A stretch of 64,000 nucleotides of DNA from Bacteroidia bacterium (GCA_025358025.1 JANYKW010000079.1:1-64000); one strand, 5' to 3'. Shown: positions 53,800 to 62,360, counted from the first letter of the stretch. Notes: a model not told the origin generated them from the letters alone. Program-made: numbers and translations.

Positions 53800-55176
53800 T
53801 TATTGCAACTCTTTAATCTTGATATTCTGGTAGTGAACTTCGTCTCCATGGTCCTGCAAAAGAATATGTCCGGTTGCAAATTCACCAAAGCCCTTTACTT
53901 TAGCAAATTTGCTGGTGGCTACCACAGCCTTCCACTCGGGAGTTCCACGTGTATATTCCACAATTTTGATGCCATTCAGGTAATGTGTTACTTTCTCACC
54001 TCTTACCTCAATGCGGGCACGCTCCCATTGATTGACCCCATTACTTCTTTTAACTGCCTGGGCAGGATCATACTTCTGTGAATTGGCAGGAATCAGATCA
54101 TACAGAGAGGCAAGGGTGCGGTTACCATTGATTCCCAGTTTTGCATCAGGATGCAGTTTGTCATCCAGAATCTGATATTCACAACCGATGGTTGAGAATC
54201 CTGGTGCCTGGGGATTGGGCTGAATAAAATATTTTATACCACCGTTGGCTCCGGCTGTAAACTTAAAATCAACCTCCAGAATGAAGTTTTTGTACTCCAT
54301 TTTAGTGACCATATCGCCACCTCCCTTGTTGCCAGCCAGGTTGGCGATGAGCTCATTATCCTGAATCGTCCATCCCTTTGAAGGTTGTATACCATCTTTT
54401 GCATTGAGCCATCCATTCAGACTCTTGCCATCCCAAAGTAGTTCCCAGCCATCCTTAAGCTCTGTTTTGGTGAGGGTATTTTTGAGATAGCTTACCTCAG
54501 GTACAGTGGCATCCATTTTCTTTTGCTCTTTGGCCAAATTGGTTGTTTTGATCCGAATGTTTCTCCAACTGATTGTTTTACCCTCTTCCGCCTTATTCTG
54601 TCCAATGCTGTGAACCTGCAAACATATTAAACCGGAAGCAGTCATATCATCTACCAGGTTGGCGCAGGGCACTCCATTCAGCCAGGTGCGGATCGAGTTG
54701 CCAACACATTCTACCCTGAAGCTGTTCCATTCTCCTTTTTTATACGCCTTCTTCGCGGCCTGATTGTATTCCATAGGATAAAGCCATCCGCGACGGGCCT
54801 CATCGTATATACCTGCTGACCATGCACGCTCTGAATCATCACATTCGACCTGGTATCCATGCACACGTCCATTGTTGACAGCCGGGTCGCTGATGCTTCT
54901 GATCTGTACACCAGAGTTAAGTCCCCGCTCCATCTTCATCTCATACTCCAGAATGAAATCGCCATAATCATCAGTAGCAGCCAGAAAGCTGTTGGGACTG
55001 CCACAGATGCTGGTACCCACAATCTCACCACTTACAACTTTGTACTCAGCGCTGCCGTTGATAACTTTCCATCCTTCCAGATTTTTTCCGTTAAAAAGAT
55101 TTACCCAACTTTTGTCAGCAGCAAAGGCCCCTACTACAAAAAGGGAAATCATGAACATAAAACAGACTTTTTTCAT
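53800..55176 (-). CDS. Double DUF1080 (3-keto-disaccharide hydrolase family) protein
   Basis: A 458-residue secreted protein (signal ending FAAD) with two tandem DUF1080/PF06439 lectin-like sandwiches: residues about 24-215 (NLFNGKNLEGWKVINGSAEYKV... GVQIRS) and about 240-458 (LLWDGKSLNGWLNAKDG... NGGIKYFIQ). Family members bind or cleave 3-keto-glycosides after oxidation by a Gfo/Idh/MocA enzyme. It is the first gene of the minus-strand run down to 49435. Whether both domains are active is not known; one could be a binding module. Confidence 0.9.
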   Translation of the reverse strand: MKKVCFMFMISLFVVGAFAADKSWVNLFNGKNLEGWKVINGSAEYKVVSGEIVGTSICGSPNSFLAATDDYGDFILEYEMKMERGLNSGVQIRSISDPAVNNGRVHGYQVECDDSERAWSAGIYDEARRGWLYPMEYNQAAKKAYKKGEWNSFRVECVGNSIRTWLNGVPCANLVDDMTASGLICLQVHSIGQNKAEEGKTISWRNIRIKTTNLAKEQKKMDATVPEVSYLKNTLTKTELKDGWELLWDGKSLNGWLNAKDGIQPSKGWTIQDNELIANLAGNKGGGDMVTKMEYKNFILEVDFKFTAGANGGIKYFIQPNPQAPGFSTIGCEYQILDDKLHPDAKLGINGNRTLASLYDLIPANSQKYDPAQAVKRSNGVNQWERARIEVRGEKVTHYLNGIKIVEYTRGTPEWKAVVATSKFAKVKGFGEFATGHILLQDHGDEVHYQNIKIKELQ

Positions 55177-55194
55177 TTTTTTTATTTGATTTTT

Positions 55195-55214
55195 AATCCG
55201 CCAGCTGGCGGATT
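55195..55214. repeat. Perfect 20-nt palindrome, copy 2
   Basis: AATCCGCCAGCTGGCGGATT contains the complete 18-nt palindrome of 21110-21127, again just upstream of a minus-strand gene start and in a divergent spacer. Confidence 0.88.
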
Positions 55215-55364
55215 GAATTTATATATGGATTACTTTTACATCACGTCCCTGATATTCAGTCAGCAAATATTTACAAACAGAAGCTGAACAGTTTTTAAAT
55301 GATTTACACTGCTAAAATAAGTAACTTTTTCCATTCCGTTTCCGCAAACGGCCAATATTTCGAA

Positions 55365-55395
55365 TTGATACTTTACTTAATTCGAACTACATTTG
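55365..55395 (+). promoter_or_regulatory. Candidate promoter of the surface-polysaccharide operon
   Basis: TACATTTG (55388-55395) is an exact -7 box; TTGA (55365-55368) stands 19 nt upstream in place of TTTG. Transcription from here would give a leader of about 235 nt ahead of UpxY, as in other UpxY-led loci. Confidence 0.6.
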
Positions 55396-55460
55396 CATAT
55401 GCACAAGAACAACAATTTAACCACTATATAACCAACAGGCATGAACATCAAACCATCCGG

Positions 55461-55486
55461 ATTTTTGCATCCGGCAATGCAAAAAT
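55461..55486. other. Hairpin in the UpxY leader
   Basis: ATTTTTGCAT (55461-55470) and ATGCAAAAAT (55477-55486) are perfect complements around CCGGCA, extendable by two pairs. A T-run starts about nine bases later, so it is at best an imperfect terminator or a pause site. Confidence 0.5.
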
Positions 55487-55514
55487 TCGCACTGCTTTTT
55501 TCGCAAATTAATAA

Positions 55515-55602
55515 CCGTCCCTCCGTCTCTCCGTCTCTCCGTCTCTCCATCTCTCCATCTCTCCATCTTTCCGTCTTTCCGTCCCTCCGTCCCTCCGTCT
55601 TT
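55515..55602. repeat. Octamer array, 11 units (CCRTCYYT)
   Basis: Eleven units in strict 8-nt phase: CCGTCCCT, three CCGTCTCT, two CCATCTCT, CCATCTTT, CCGTCTTT, two CCGTCCCT and CCGTCTTT. It lies in the UpxY leader, pyrimidine-rich on the coding strand, 32 bp before the start codon. Confidence 0.95.
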
Positions 55603-55634
55603 CCCATAATATCTTAAAACTAAAATATCCTGCT

Positions 55635-56162
55635 ATGCCCCCCAAGGAACCAACTCTTCAGCAAACCAGCTGGTATGCCATATACGTCCACTCCAGGGCG
55701 GAAAAAAAGGTACACGCAGAATTGACCAGAAAGGGAATCGAATCATTTCTCCCGCTTCAACGCAAGTTGCGCCAGTGGAGTGACCGCAAAAAATGGGTTG
55801 AGATGCCTCTGATTTCAGGCTACGTTTTTGTACACATTTCCCGAAAATTATATGACATTGTGTTGCAGACCGATAACGTGATGCAATATGTCCGCTTTGA
55901 AGGAAAGGCCGCAGTCATCCGCGACAAGGACATCGAAACCCTCAAAAGAATGCTGGGACAAAGTGACATGGAAGTTGAGATCACCATGGAAGAGCTGCTT
56001 CCCGGAACACAGGTGGAAATCATTTCCGGCCCTATGATGGGCTTCCGGGGTGAACTCATCTCCTTTCATGGCAACAACAAGGTAGCTCTTCGGATCCCTC
56101 CCCTCGGCTTTACGGTCATGGTTGCATCTCCGTCATCTAATCTGACTGTTGTGAGGGAATGA
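55635..56162 (+). CDS. UpxY-type NusG-like transcription antitermination factor
   Basis: A 175-residue NusG paralogue. Residues about 10-110 form the NGN domain (SWYAIYVHSRAEKKVHAELTRKGIESFLPLQ, shortened) and residues about 125-172 a KOW domain (LLPGTQVEIISGPMMGFRGEL). Bacteroidota UpxY proteins bind their own operon leader and let RNA polymerase read through the long polysaccharide gene cluster. Its position as first gene before rmlA fits this role. It is not the general NusG, which is shorter of linker and normally beside secE and rplK. Confidence 0.93.
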   Translation: MPPKEPTLQQTSWYAIYVHSRAEKKVHAELTRKGIESFLPLQRKLRQWSDRKKWVEMPLISGYVFVHISRKLYDIVLQTDNVMQYVRFEGKAAVIRDKDIETLKRMLGQSDMEVEITMEELLPGTQVEIISGPMMGFRGELISFHGNNKVALRIPPLGFTVMVASPSSNLTVVRE

Positions 56163-56325
56163 TGAACGAAGAAGTACTGGCTCAATTCTCCTGTTTTCTT
56201 CCTATTTTTGCAGGTACAACCCACTTATCCGTAAATAAATGAAATACCCATGTGGCAATATTCACACCAACCGAAAATGATTATGTGGGTATTCCATCTG
56301 GCAATTAAAAAAAATATATAAACAG

Positions 56326-57201
56326 ATGAAAGGTATTATTCTAGCCGGCGGATCCGGATCACGGCTGCACCCGATTACGCTCGGCACTTCGAAACAGTTG
56401 CTTCCAATCTACGACAAGCCGATGATCTATTACCCCCTGTCGGTAATTATGCTGGCCGGAATCCGCGAAATACTGATTATTACAACCCCGGAAGAGCAAG
56501 GTGCCTTTATCCGCCTGCTGGGTGACGGCTCACAGTTTGGCATTGAGCTGCAATATGTTGTACAGCCCTCCCCCGATGGCCTGGCACAGGCATTTATTCT
56601 CGGTGAAGAATTTATCGGTTCCGATGATGTATGTTTGGTACTCGGCGACAACATTTTCTATGGTCATGGCTTCGTCGAACTCCTCAACAGGGCAGTCGGG
56701 CAGGTAACCATATCCCGCAATGCCACCGTATTCGGTTACTGGGTCAACGATCCGGAGCGTTACGGAGTATGTACATTCGATGCCAACGAGAATGTCACTT
56801 CGATTGAGGAAAAACCAGTAAAGCCCAAATCAAACTACGCAGTCATCGGGCTCTATTTCTACCCCAACTCAGTGGTGGAAGTGGCAAAAAATATAAAACC
56901 TTCTGCCCGGGGTGAACTGGAGATCACAACGGTCAACCAGGACTATCTCGACAACAAAGCGCTCAAGGTAGAACTGATGGGACGCGGTTATGCCTGGCTA
57001 GATACCGGCACCCACGAATCTTTACTCGAAGCCGGCTCCTTTATTGCCACCATCGAAAAACGTACCGGACTTAAAGTCGCCTGTCTAGAAGAGATCGCCT
57101 TCCGCAACAAATGGATTGATGAAGACCAACTTAAGGCCCAGGGCAATCTTTTGAAAAAAAATCAGTACGGACAATATTTATTGAGTTTACTTGAGAACTG
57201 A
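56326..57201 (+). CDS. rmlA: Glucose-1-phosphate thymidylyltransferase
   Basis: A 291-residue nucleotidyltransferase beginning [39 protein letters not shown] (shortened motif GGSGSRLHP), with VLGDNIFYG and the late [10 protein letters not shown] and [10 protein letters not shown]. It makes dTDP-glucose from glucose-1-phosphate and dTTP, the entry to dTDP-rhamnose and other dTDP-6-deoxysugars. rmlC follows after 96 bp, but rmlB and rmlD are not in the window, so the pathway must be completed elsewhere. Confidence 0.96.
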   Translation: MKGIILAGGSGSRLHPITLGTSKQLLPIYDKPMIYYPLSVIMLAGIREILIITTPEEQGAFIRLLGDGSQFGIELQYVVQPSPDGLAQAFILGEEFIGSDDVCLVLGDNIFYGHGFVELLNRAVGQVTISRNATVFGYWVNDPERYGVCTFDANENVTSIEEKPVKPKSNYAVIGLYFYPNSVVEVAKNIKPSARGELEITTVNQDYLDNKALKVELMGRGYAWLDTGTHESLLEAGSFIATIEKRTGLKVACLEEIAFRNKWIDEDQLKAQGNLLKKNQYGQYLLSLLEN

Positions 57202-57324
57202 TAAGTATGATCGTTGCAACAATAAAAACAACCAAAAATAAATTTAACCCCGGACAATGAATATATTTGATTTATCATAAAACATGTATACAAAAAATTG
57301 AGTTCATCTATCAACTATTTGTCA

Positions 57325-57879
57325 ATGAATTTCATCCCCACCCCTTTCCAAGGCTTATTTCTCCTCGAACCCAAAGTTTATGGCGACGACCGCGGCTATT
57401 TTTTTGAATCGTACCAACAGGCCGAATTTGAAAAACAGATAGGAAAAATAGAATTTGTTCAGGACAATGAATCCAAATCCGGTTATGGTGTACTCCGTGG
57501 TCTGCATTTTCAGAAGCCGCCCCATGCACAGGCAAAACTTGTTCGCTGCATTACCGGATCTATTCTCGATGTGGTAGTTGACCTTCGCAAAGAAGCCCCA
57601 ACCTTCAAAAAATCCTTCGCCATTGTACTCTCTGATCAAAATAAGCAACAGCTATTTATCCCCCGGGGTTTTGCACACGGATTTGTTGTTTTAAGCGAGG
57701 ATGCAATTTTCTCCTACAAAGTAGACAACCTTTATGCTCCCGCTTCCGAATACGGAATACGGTTTGACGATCCTGAGCTTTTCATCGACTGGAAATTGAA
57801 TAAAGAAGAGCTGATATTATCCGAAAAAGATCTGATATTGCCGTATTTGTCAGATGCGGGCTTTCTGCTTCACCTGTAA
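57325..57879 (+). CDS. rmlC: dTDP-4-dehydrorhamnose 3,5-epimerase
   Basis: The track starts at a TTG (57298); the ATG at 57325 gives MNFIPTPFQGLFLLEPKVYGDDRGYFFE and a normal length of 184 residues. The cupin core has VLRGLHFQKPPHAQAKLV (catalytic His of the RGLHFQ motif), the basic residue region and FIPRGFAHGFVVLSE. It epimerises C3 and C5 of dTDP-4-keto-6-deoxyglucose. It follows rmlA in the same direction; a candidate internal promoter lies behind it. Confidence 0.95.
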   Translation: MNFIPTPFQGLFLLEPKVYGDDRGYFFESYQQAEFEKQIGKIEFVQDNESKSGYGVLRGLHFQKPPHAQAKLVRCITGSILDVVVDLRKEAPTFKKSFAIVLSDQNKQQLFIPRGFAHGFVVLSEDAIFSYKVDNLYAPASEYGIRFDDPELFIDWKLNKEELILSEKDLILPYLSDAGFLLHL

Positions 57880-57964
57880 AAAATGGTCATGTTGTTTTTT
57901 TAGTTACTTTGCATTTCTGTCGTTTTAAACCTGATGCATGAATGCAAAATTCAAATGCAGTTAT

Positions 57965-57995
57965 TTTCAGCTGATTTCATAACTGTTTATATTTG
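57965..57995 (+). promoter_or_regulatory. Candidate internal promoter ahead of the aminotransferase gene
   Basis: TATATTTG (57988-57995) is an exact -7 box; TTTC (57965-57968) stands exactly 19 nt upstream in place of TTTG. It would give the downstream UDP-sugar genes a start independent of UpxY. Confidence 0.5.
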
Positions 57996-58065
57996 TATCA
58001 ATTCAGGTTAACCTGGTCAATCGCTTTAATTGAGAAAATCATTTGTGTAATTCGTTTTTAAATTC

Positions 58066-59199
58066 GTGAAATCTCCGAAATTGGAAATGGTCGATTTGCT
58101 GTCGCAGCATAAAAAGCTGGAGCAGCCTATCCGCGCTGCAATTCAGCGGGTCATAGATTCCTCCTCCTTTATCAAAGGGGAAGAAGTAGCCATTTTTGAA
58201 AAAAATCTTTCCGAAACTTTAGAGGTCGGGTATGTAATCGGTTGCGCCAATGGAACGGATGCACTGCAGGTAGCCCTGATGGCCCTCAACCTCATGCCCG
58301 GAGATGAAGTGATTATCCCCGCGTTTACCTATGTCGCTACTGCAGAAGTTATTGCGTTGCTCGGACTGCAACCCGTCATGGTGGATGCAGATGAAAATAC
58401 CTTCAATATTTCCCTGTCGGGGATAGCTGGAGCCATTACTTCAAGGACCAGGGCTATAATTCCTGTTCACCTGTTCGGACAGTGTGCCGACATGGAACCC
58501 CTCATGAGACTGGCCGAAGAACACCATCTCCTGGTCATTGAAGACAATGCACAATCCCTGGGAGCTTCCTATACCTTTGCAGACGGACACTCAAGAAAAG
58601 CTGGCACCATTGGACACATCGGCTGTACCTCCTTCTTTCCCACCAAAAACCTGGGATGTATGGGAGACGGCGGTGCTGTGATGACGAATGATCCGCTGTT
58701 AGCAGGAAAAATCAGAATGATTGCCAGCCATGGACAAAGAAAAAAATATTACCATGAAGTGGTTGGCTGCAACTCGCGCCTCGATACCATTCAGGCTGCT
58801 ATCCTGAATGTAAAACTACCACATCTTAGCGAATACCTGGAGGCGCGGAAAAATGCAGCTGCATTTTATACTAATTCACTTAAAGACTTTCAGCATGGAA
58901 TATTGCCCGGGGCTTTCCCTTCCTCTCCTCCAACATGGAATCAATATACTTTAATAATCAATAACGGATTAAGAGATACGATCAAAGAATACCTGATTCA
59001 AAATGGAATCCCATCGATGATTTATTATCCGTTGCCTTTATACAAACAGGTCGCATTCAGCAAATTTGCTCCGGCCGGATTTTCCCTGCCTGTTACAGAA
59101 AAGCTCTGCAAATCTGTTTTATCGCTGCCAATTCATACAGAGATGACTACATCGAACCTGGAATATATTTCAGAAACAATCCTCAATTTTAAGAAATGA
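58066..59199 (+). CDS. DegT/DnrJ/EryC1/StrS aminotransferase (WbpE-like)
   Basis: A 377-residue PLP enzyme of the sugar-aminotransferase type with GCANGTDALQVAL, IPAFTYVATAEVIAL, VIEDNAQSLGA and the Schiff-base Lys194 in SFFPTKNLGCMGDGG. The start is GTG; the next ATG (58087) would remove KSPKLE, which many relatives keep. Together with the acetyltransferase and oxidoreductase downstream it matches the WbpE/WbpD/WbpB set that converts UDP-GlcNAc uronate to UDP-2,3-diacetamido-2,3-dideoxy-glucuronate. The dehydrogenase WbpA is not in the window. Confidence 0.9.
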   Translation: MKSPKLEMVDLLSQHKKLEQPIRAAIQRVIDSSSFIKGEEVAIFEKNLSETLEVGYVIGCANGTDALQVALMALNLMPGDEVIIPAFTYVATAEVIALLGLQPVMVDADENTFNISLSGIAGAITSRTRAIIPVHLFGQCADMEPLMRLAEEHHLLVIEDNAQSLGASYTFADGHSRKAGTIGHIGCTSFFPTKNLGCMGDGGAVMTNDPLLAGKIRMIASHGQRKKYYHEVVGCNSRLDTIQAAILNVKLPHLSEYLEARKNAAAFYTNSLKDFQHGILPGAFPSSPPTWNQYTLIINNGLRDTIKEYLIQNGIPSMIYYPLPLYKQVAFSKFAPAGFSLPVTEKLCKSVLSLPIHTEMTTSNLEYISETILNFKK

Positions 59200-59204
59200 C
59201 AAAT

Positions 59205-59262
59205 TATTCTTATCTCCCTCATGACTTCTCTCTAATATCTCATCTCAAATTTCTCAACTTTT
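59205..59262. repeat. Pyrimidine-rich degenerate array ahead of the acetyltransferase gene
   Basis: TCTCCCTCATGACTTCTC and further TCTCATCTC-type units resemble the counter-array at 34598-34646 (reverse complement of the GAGACAT family). It precedes a start codon, as the strand rule predicts. Confidence 0.6.
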
Positions 59263-59270
59263 CATAGACT

Positions 59271-59849
59271 ATGTCAAACTACTTTGCTCACGAATCTACT
59301 TTTATCGATCCCGGATGTACCATCGGTTCTGGCACAAAGATCTGGCATTTCTCTCATATCATGACCGGTGCTGCTATTGGTGAAAACTGCAACATCGGCC
59401 AAAATGTTGTGATTTCACCGGAGGTTGTGCTGGGGAACAATGTTAAAGTGCAAAACAATGTCTCCATCTACACCGGTGTAACCTGCGAGGACGACGTTTT
59501 CCTCGGTCCCTCCTGCGTCTTTACCAATGTGATAAATCCCCGCAGTCATGTGAACCGTCGTGATGAATATGGAAAAACTACCGTTAAACATGGCGCATCC
59601 ATTGGTGCCAATGCTACAATTGTTTGCGGTAATGACATTGGTGAATTTGCCTTTGTGGGCGCTGGGGCAGTCGTCACCAAAACAGTGGAGCCCTATGCCC
59701 TCGTCGTGGGAAACCCAGCCATCCAGATTGGATGGATCTCCGAAAATGGTCTCCGGCTCAACTTCGATGAAAAAGGTATCGCAGCATGTTCCGAAAGCGG
59801 GGATGTTTATAAACTTAAGAATGGAGCAGTGAGAAAAGTTGAGCGTTGA
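59271..59849 (+). CDS. Left-handed beta-helix sugar N-acetyltransferase (WbpD-like)
   Basis: A 192-residue protein made of hexapeptide repeats (CTIGSGTKIWHFSHIMTGAAIGENCNIGQNVVI, shortened; GASIGANATIVCGNDIGEFAFVGAGAVVT). Such enzymes acetylate the 3-amino group of UDP-2-acetamido-3-amino-2,3-dideoxy-glucuronate with acetyl-CoA. The motif NPRSHVNRRDEYGKTTVKHGASIGANATI fits the WbpD/WlbB group. The last codons (KVER and stop) are part of a GTTGAGCGTTGAG repeat shared with the spacer behind leuA. Confidence 0.9.
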   Translation: MSNYFAHESTFIDPGCTIGSGTKIWHFSHIMTGAAIGENCNIGQNVVISPEVVLGNNVKVQNNVSIYTGVTCEDDVFLGPSCVFTNVINPRSHVNRRDEYGKTTVKHGASIGANATIVCGNDIGEFAFVGAGAVVTKTVEPYALVVGNPAIQIGWISENGLRLNFDEKGIAACSESGDVYKLKNGAVRKVER

Positions 59850-59939
59850 GTTTGGATGACCTGCTTGCTCCATGCCCCATTTATCCAAAATCTTTTAATT
59901 TTTAACCTACCTTTGTCCTGCAAACGTTATCCTGCTAAA

Positions 59940-60959
59940 ATGAAAAACTTCGCCCTTATCGGCGTTGCCGGCTACATCGCCCCGCGCCATCTGAAAGCAA
60001 TCAAAGAGACCGGTAATCATTTGGTAGCTGCCATAGATAAATTTGACAGCGTTGGTATTCTGGATAGTTATTTCCCGGAAGCCTCTTTTTTTACCGACTT
60101 TGAAAGGTTCGACAGGCATGTGGAACTGCTGCGAAGGAAGGGAGGGGAAAAGGGCAGAAAGACGGAAGGTCGGAATAATGAAGAAAATGAGGAGGCAATC
60201 CATTATGTATCAGTATGTTCTCCAAATTATCTGCATGATGCACACATCCGCTTTGGATTGAGGGTTGGCGCGAATGTAATCTGCGAAAAACCACTGGTAT
60301 TAAATCCATGGAACATTGATGCACTGGGTGAAATTGAAGCAGAGACCGGGAAAATGGTCTACAATATCTTTCAACTGAGACTACACCCTTCAATTATCGC
60401 ACTGAAAAAACAGATCAGCGAAGCTCCGTCCGATAAAATTTACGATATCGATCTGACCTATATTACCTCCCGTGGAAATTGGTATTATACCAGTTGGAAA
60501 GGTGATATCTCCAAAAGCGGAGGCATAGCCACCAACATCGGGGTACATTTCTACGACATGCTGACCTGGATCTTCGGCCAGGTAAAAGAAAATATTGTGC
60601 ATGTTGCCAGCCACGACCGCATCGCAGGATATTTAAAACTGGATAAAGCCAATGTACGCTATTTTTTGAGCATCAACGAAGAAACACTTCCAGCCGAAGC
60701 AAGGGCTGCCGGAAGAAAAACCTACCGGCTGCTGGAGATGAATGGAAATGCAATTGAGTTCAGTGAAGGATTTACGGACCTGCACACAGAGAGTTACCGT
60801 CAGATATTGGCCGGTAAGGGGTTTCCCCTTTCAGAAGCTAACACCTCAGTTCAACTTGTTCATGACATCCGCCACGCTACGCCCATTGGCCTGAAAGGAA
60901 ATTATCACCCATATGCCAAACTGCCCGGTTCCAGGCATCCCTTTGAAAGGGTACAATGA
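59940..60959 (+). CDS. Gfo/Idh/MocA oxidoreductase (WbpB/WlbA-like) with a repeat insert
   Basis: The ORF opens at 59856, but MKNFALIGVAGYIAPRHLKAI at residue 29 is the family start (59940, about 339 residues). Motifs: NYLHDAHIRFGLRVGANVICEKPLVLNPWNID (shortened; catalytic EKP), FQLRLHPSIIALK and GVHFYDMLTWIFG. WlbA-type enzymes oxidise C3 of UDP-GlcNAc uronate, the substrate of the aminotransferase upstream. Between HVELLRR and IHYVSVCSPN lies an extra Gly/Lys/Glu/Asn-rich stretch of roughly 15-18 residues (GGEKGRKTEGRNNEENEE), where relatives have only a few residues; it is encoded by purine-rich repeat-like DNA and sits on a surface loop before the active-site strand. Confidence 0.9.
   Translation: MKNFALIGVAGYIAPRHLKAIKETGNHLVAAIDKFDSVGILDSYFPEASFFTDFERFDRHVELLRRKGGEKGRKTEGRNNEENEEAIHYVSVCSPNYLHDAHIRFGLRVGANVICEKPLVLNPWNIDALGEIEAETGKMVYNIFQLRLHPSIIALKKQISEAPSDKIYDIDLTYITSRGNWYYTSWKGDISKSGGIATNIGVHFYDMLTWIFGQVKENIVHVASHDRIAGYLKLDKANVRYFLSINEETLPAEARAAGRKTYRLLEMNGNAIEFSEGFTDLHTESYRQILAGKGFPLSEANTSVQLVHDIRHATPIGLKGNYHPYAKLPGSRHPFERVQ
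60133..60193. repeat. Purine-rich repeat-like insert inside the WlbA-like gene
   Basis: GAAGGAAGGGAGGGGAAAAG and GACGGAAGGTCGG-type units encode the extra hydrophilic loop. Composition resembles the GGACGGAG array family of the spacers. Confidence 0.6.
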
Positions 60960-61157
60960 AAAATCATTCCCCTTAACCCGGTTAACTTCCGCTTAGCACT
61001 TCCTGAAACCGTTCGCTCATCATAGGACACCTTTCACTCAATAACATATTTAAATAAAGGGATGTATCAGAAAAATTTATTAACATTACCTGATTTCTAT
61101 ACTGAAGGAAATAAATTTCTGTATTTTTGAAGTTGTTTTGCCTGAACTTGGTTTTTT

Positions 61158-62360
61158 ATGAGTGAGCTTTTTTACTTAATTGCTGGTTTTCTGGTTTCAC
61201 TAATCATCTCAGCAAAAGTCGTCCCTATCGTGATCAGGGTTTCTTACCAGCTTAATCTGTTTGCCGTTCCAAATAGCAGATCATCTACTATATATAGGAT
61301 TCCTACGCTTGGTGGCATCTCTATTTTCTTTGGATTCATCATGGGAATGACCCTCACCTCCGACGGATATTTCGTTTCCGGTGCAGTTTATATCATTGCC
61401 GCTGTTTTGATCATGTTCTTTGTCGGACTTAAAGATGATATCGTTACCCTGAGTGCACGGAAAAAACTGATAAGCCAAGTTGCTGTAGCAGCCATATTAA
61501 TTTTCCTGGGTGATTTCAGATTCACCAGTCTGCACGGGTTTTTGGGTATTGGAACTATCCCGCTAATCCCCAGTGCCTTGCTGACGGGCTTTGTTTACAT
61601 CGTATTTATCAACGCCTTTAACCTCATTGATGGCATTGATGGTCTTGCTGCGGGATTGGGCATTTTTACGGCATCCTTTTTCGGAATTTGGTTCTTCATG
61701 ACCGGCCATACAGAATTTTCCATTATCTCCTTTTCACTGGTTGGCGGGCTGTCAGGTTTCTTCCTTTATAATGTATACGGCAAAAAAAATAAGATCTTTA
61801 TGGGAGATACCGGATCCCTGGTAGTTGGTACCATTATGGGTGTCCTGGTGATCCAATTCAATGAATTCAATATCGACCAAACAGCTCCCTATGCGATTTT
61901 CGCCTCTCCGGCAGTCTCGTTTGGCATACTCATTTACCCGCTAATGGATACACTCCGTGTGTTTTCCATCCGGCTTTCACAAAAAAAATCTCCCTTTACT
62001 GCCGATAAGAATCATACGCATCACCGTTTGCTTGCATTGGGGCTGAACCACCGCCAGGCTACCTATCTTATTCTGGCTATCAACGCACTCTTTTCTCTGA
62101 CCATACTAAATATCAATTGGATAGGTATCATTTGGCTTATGGCTTTCAATCTATTTGCAGGAGGGTTACTGCTACTGCTGCCTTCTTATTTACTTAGCAT
62201 GCAGGACAAAATCTCGAAAGACGATCCCCACCAGCAAATCCTCCTGTTCAACTATCGTGAACCGATCAAAGCCAGAATTAAAAAAATCATCATCGATAAA
62301 GGCCAGTTCCGGATAACCAAAGTAATTAGTGAAAAACTTCGGCGCATTAGTTTCTGGTAG
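61158..62360 (+). CDS. WecA/MraY-family undecaprenyl-phosphate sugar-1-phosphate transferase
   Basis: A 400-residue polytopic protein with about eleven hydrophobic segments and the family's cytoplasmic motifs: GLKDDIVTLSARKKL, NAFNLIDGIDGLAAG, KIFMGDTGSLVVG and KNHTHHRLLALGL. It loads a sugar phosphate, often GlcNAc or a relative, from a UDP donor onto undecaprenyl phosphate and so begins lipid-linked polysaccharide assembly. The hydrophilic C-terminal tail (about 355-400) is longer than in E. coli WecA. A lone -7 match (TATTTTTG, 61122-61129) lies 28 bp upstream. Confidence 0.92.
   Translation: MSELFYLIAGFLVSLIISAKVVPIVIRVSYQLNLFAVPNSRSSTIYRIPTLGGISIFFGFIMGMTLTSDGYFVSGAVYIIAAVLIMFFVGLKDDIVTLSARKKLISQVAVAAILIFLGDFRFTSLHGFLGIGTIPLIPSALLTGFVYIVFINAFNLIDGIDGLAAGLGIFTASFFGIWFFMTGHTEFSIISFSLVGGLSGFFLYNVYGKKNKIFMGDTGSLVVGTIMGVLVIQFNEFNIDQTAPYAIFASPAVSFGILIYPLMDTLRVFSIRLSQKKSPFTADKNHTHHRLLALGLNHRQATYLILAINALFSLTILNINWIGIIWLMAFNLFAGGLLLLLPSYLLSMQDKISKDDPHQQILLFNYREPIKARIKKIIIDKGQFRITKVISEKLRRISFW

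Larger units (their letters stand above)
55177..55634. other. Divergent region upstream of the polysaccharide locus
   Basis: The 458 bp between the DUF1080 gene and the UpxY gene contain a 20-nt palindrome (55195-55214), a candidate promoter (55365-55395), a 10-bp hairpin (55461-55486) and an 11-unit octamer array (55515-55602). An open frame of fewer than 60 codons from 55441 runs into the array and is unlikely to be a gene. Confidence 0.75.

Noticed and set aside
55515-55602. CRISPR array
   Set aside because: Units are 8 nt with no spacers and no cas genes nearby; it is a tandem repeat.
55441-55614. Short ORF through the octamer array as a leader peptide
   Set aside because: Its codons are dictated by the repeat, it has no bias to a useful amino acid, and it overlaps the hairpin without alternative pairings.
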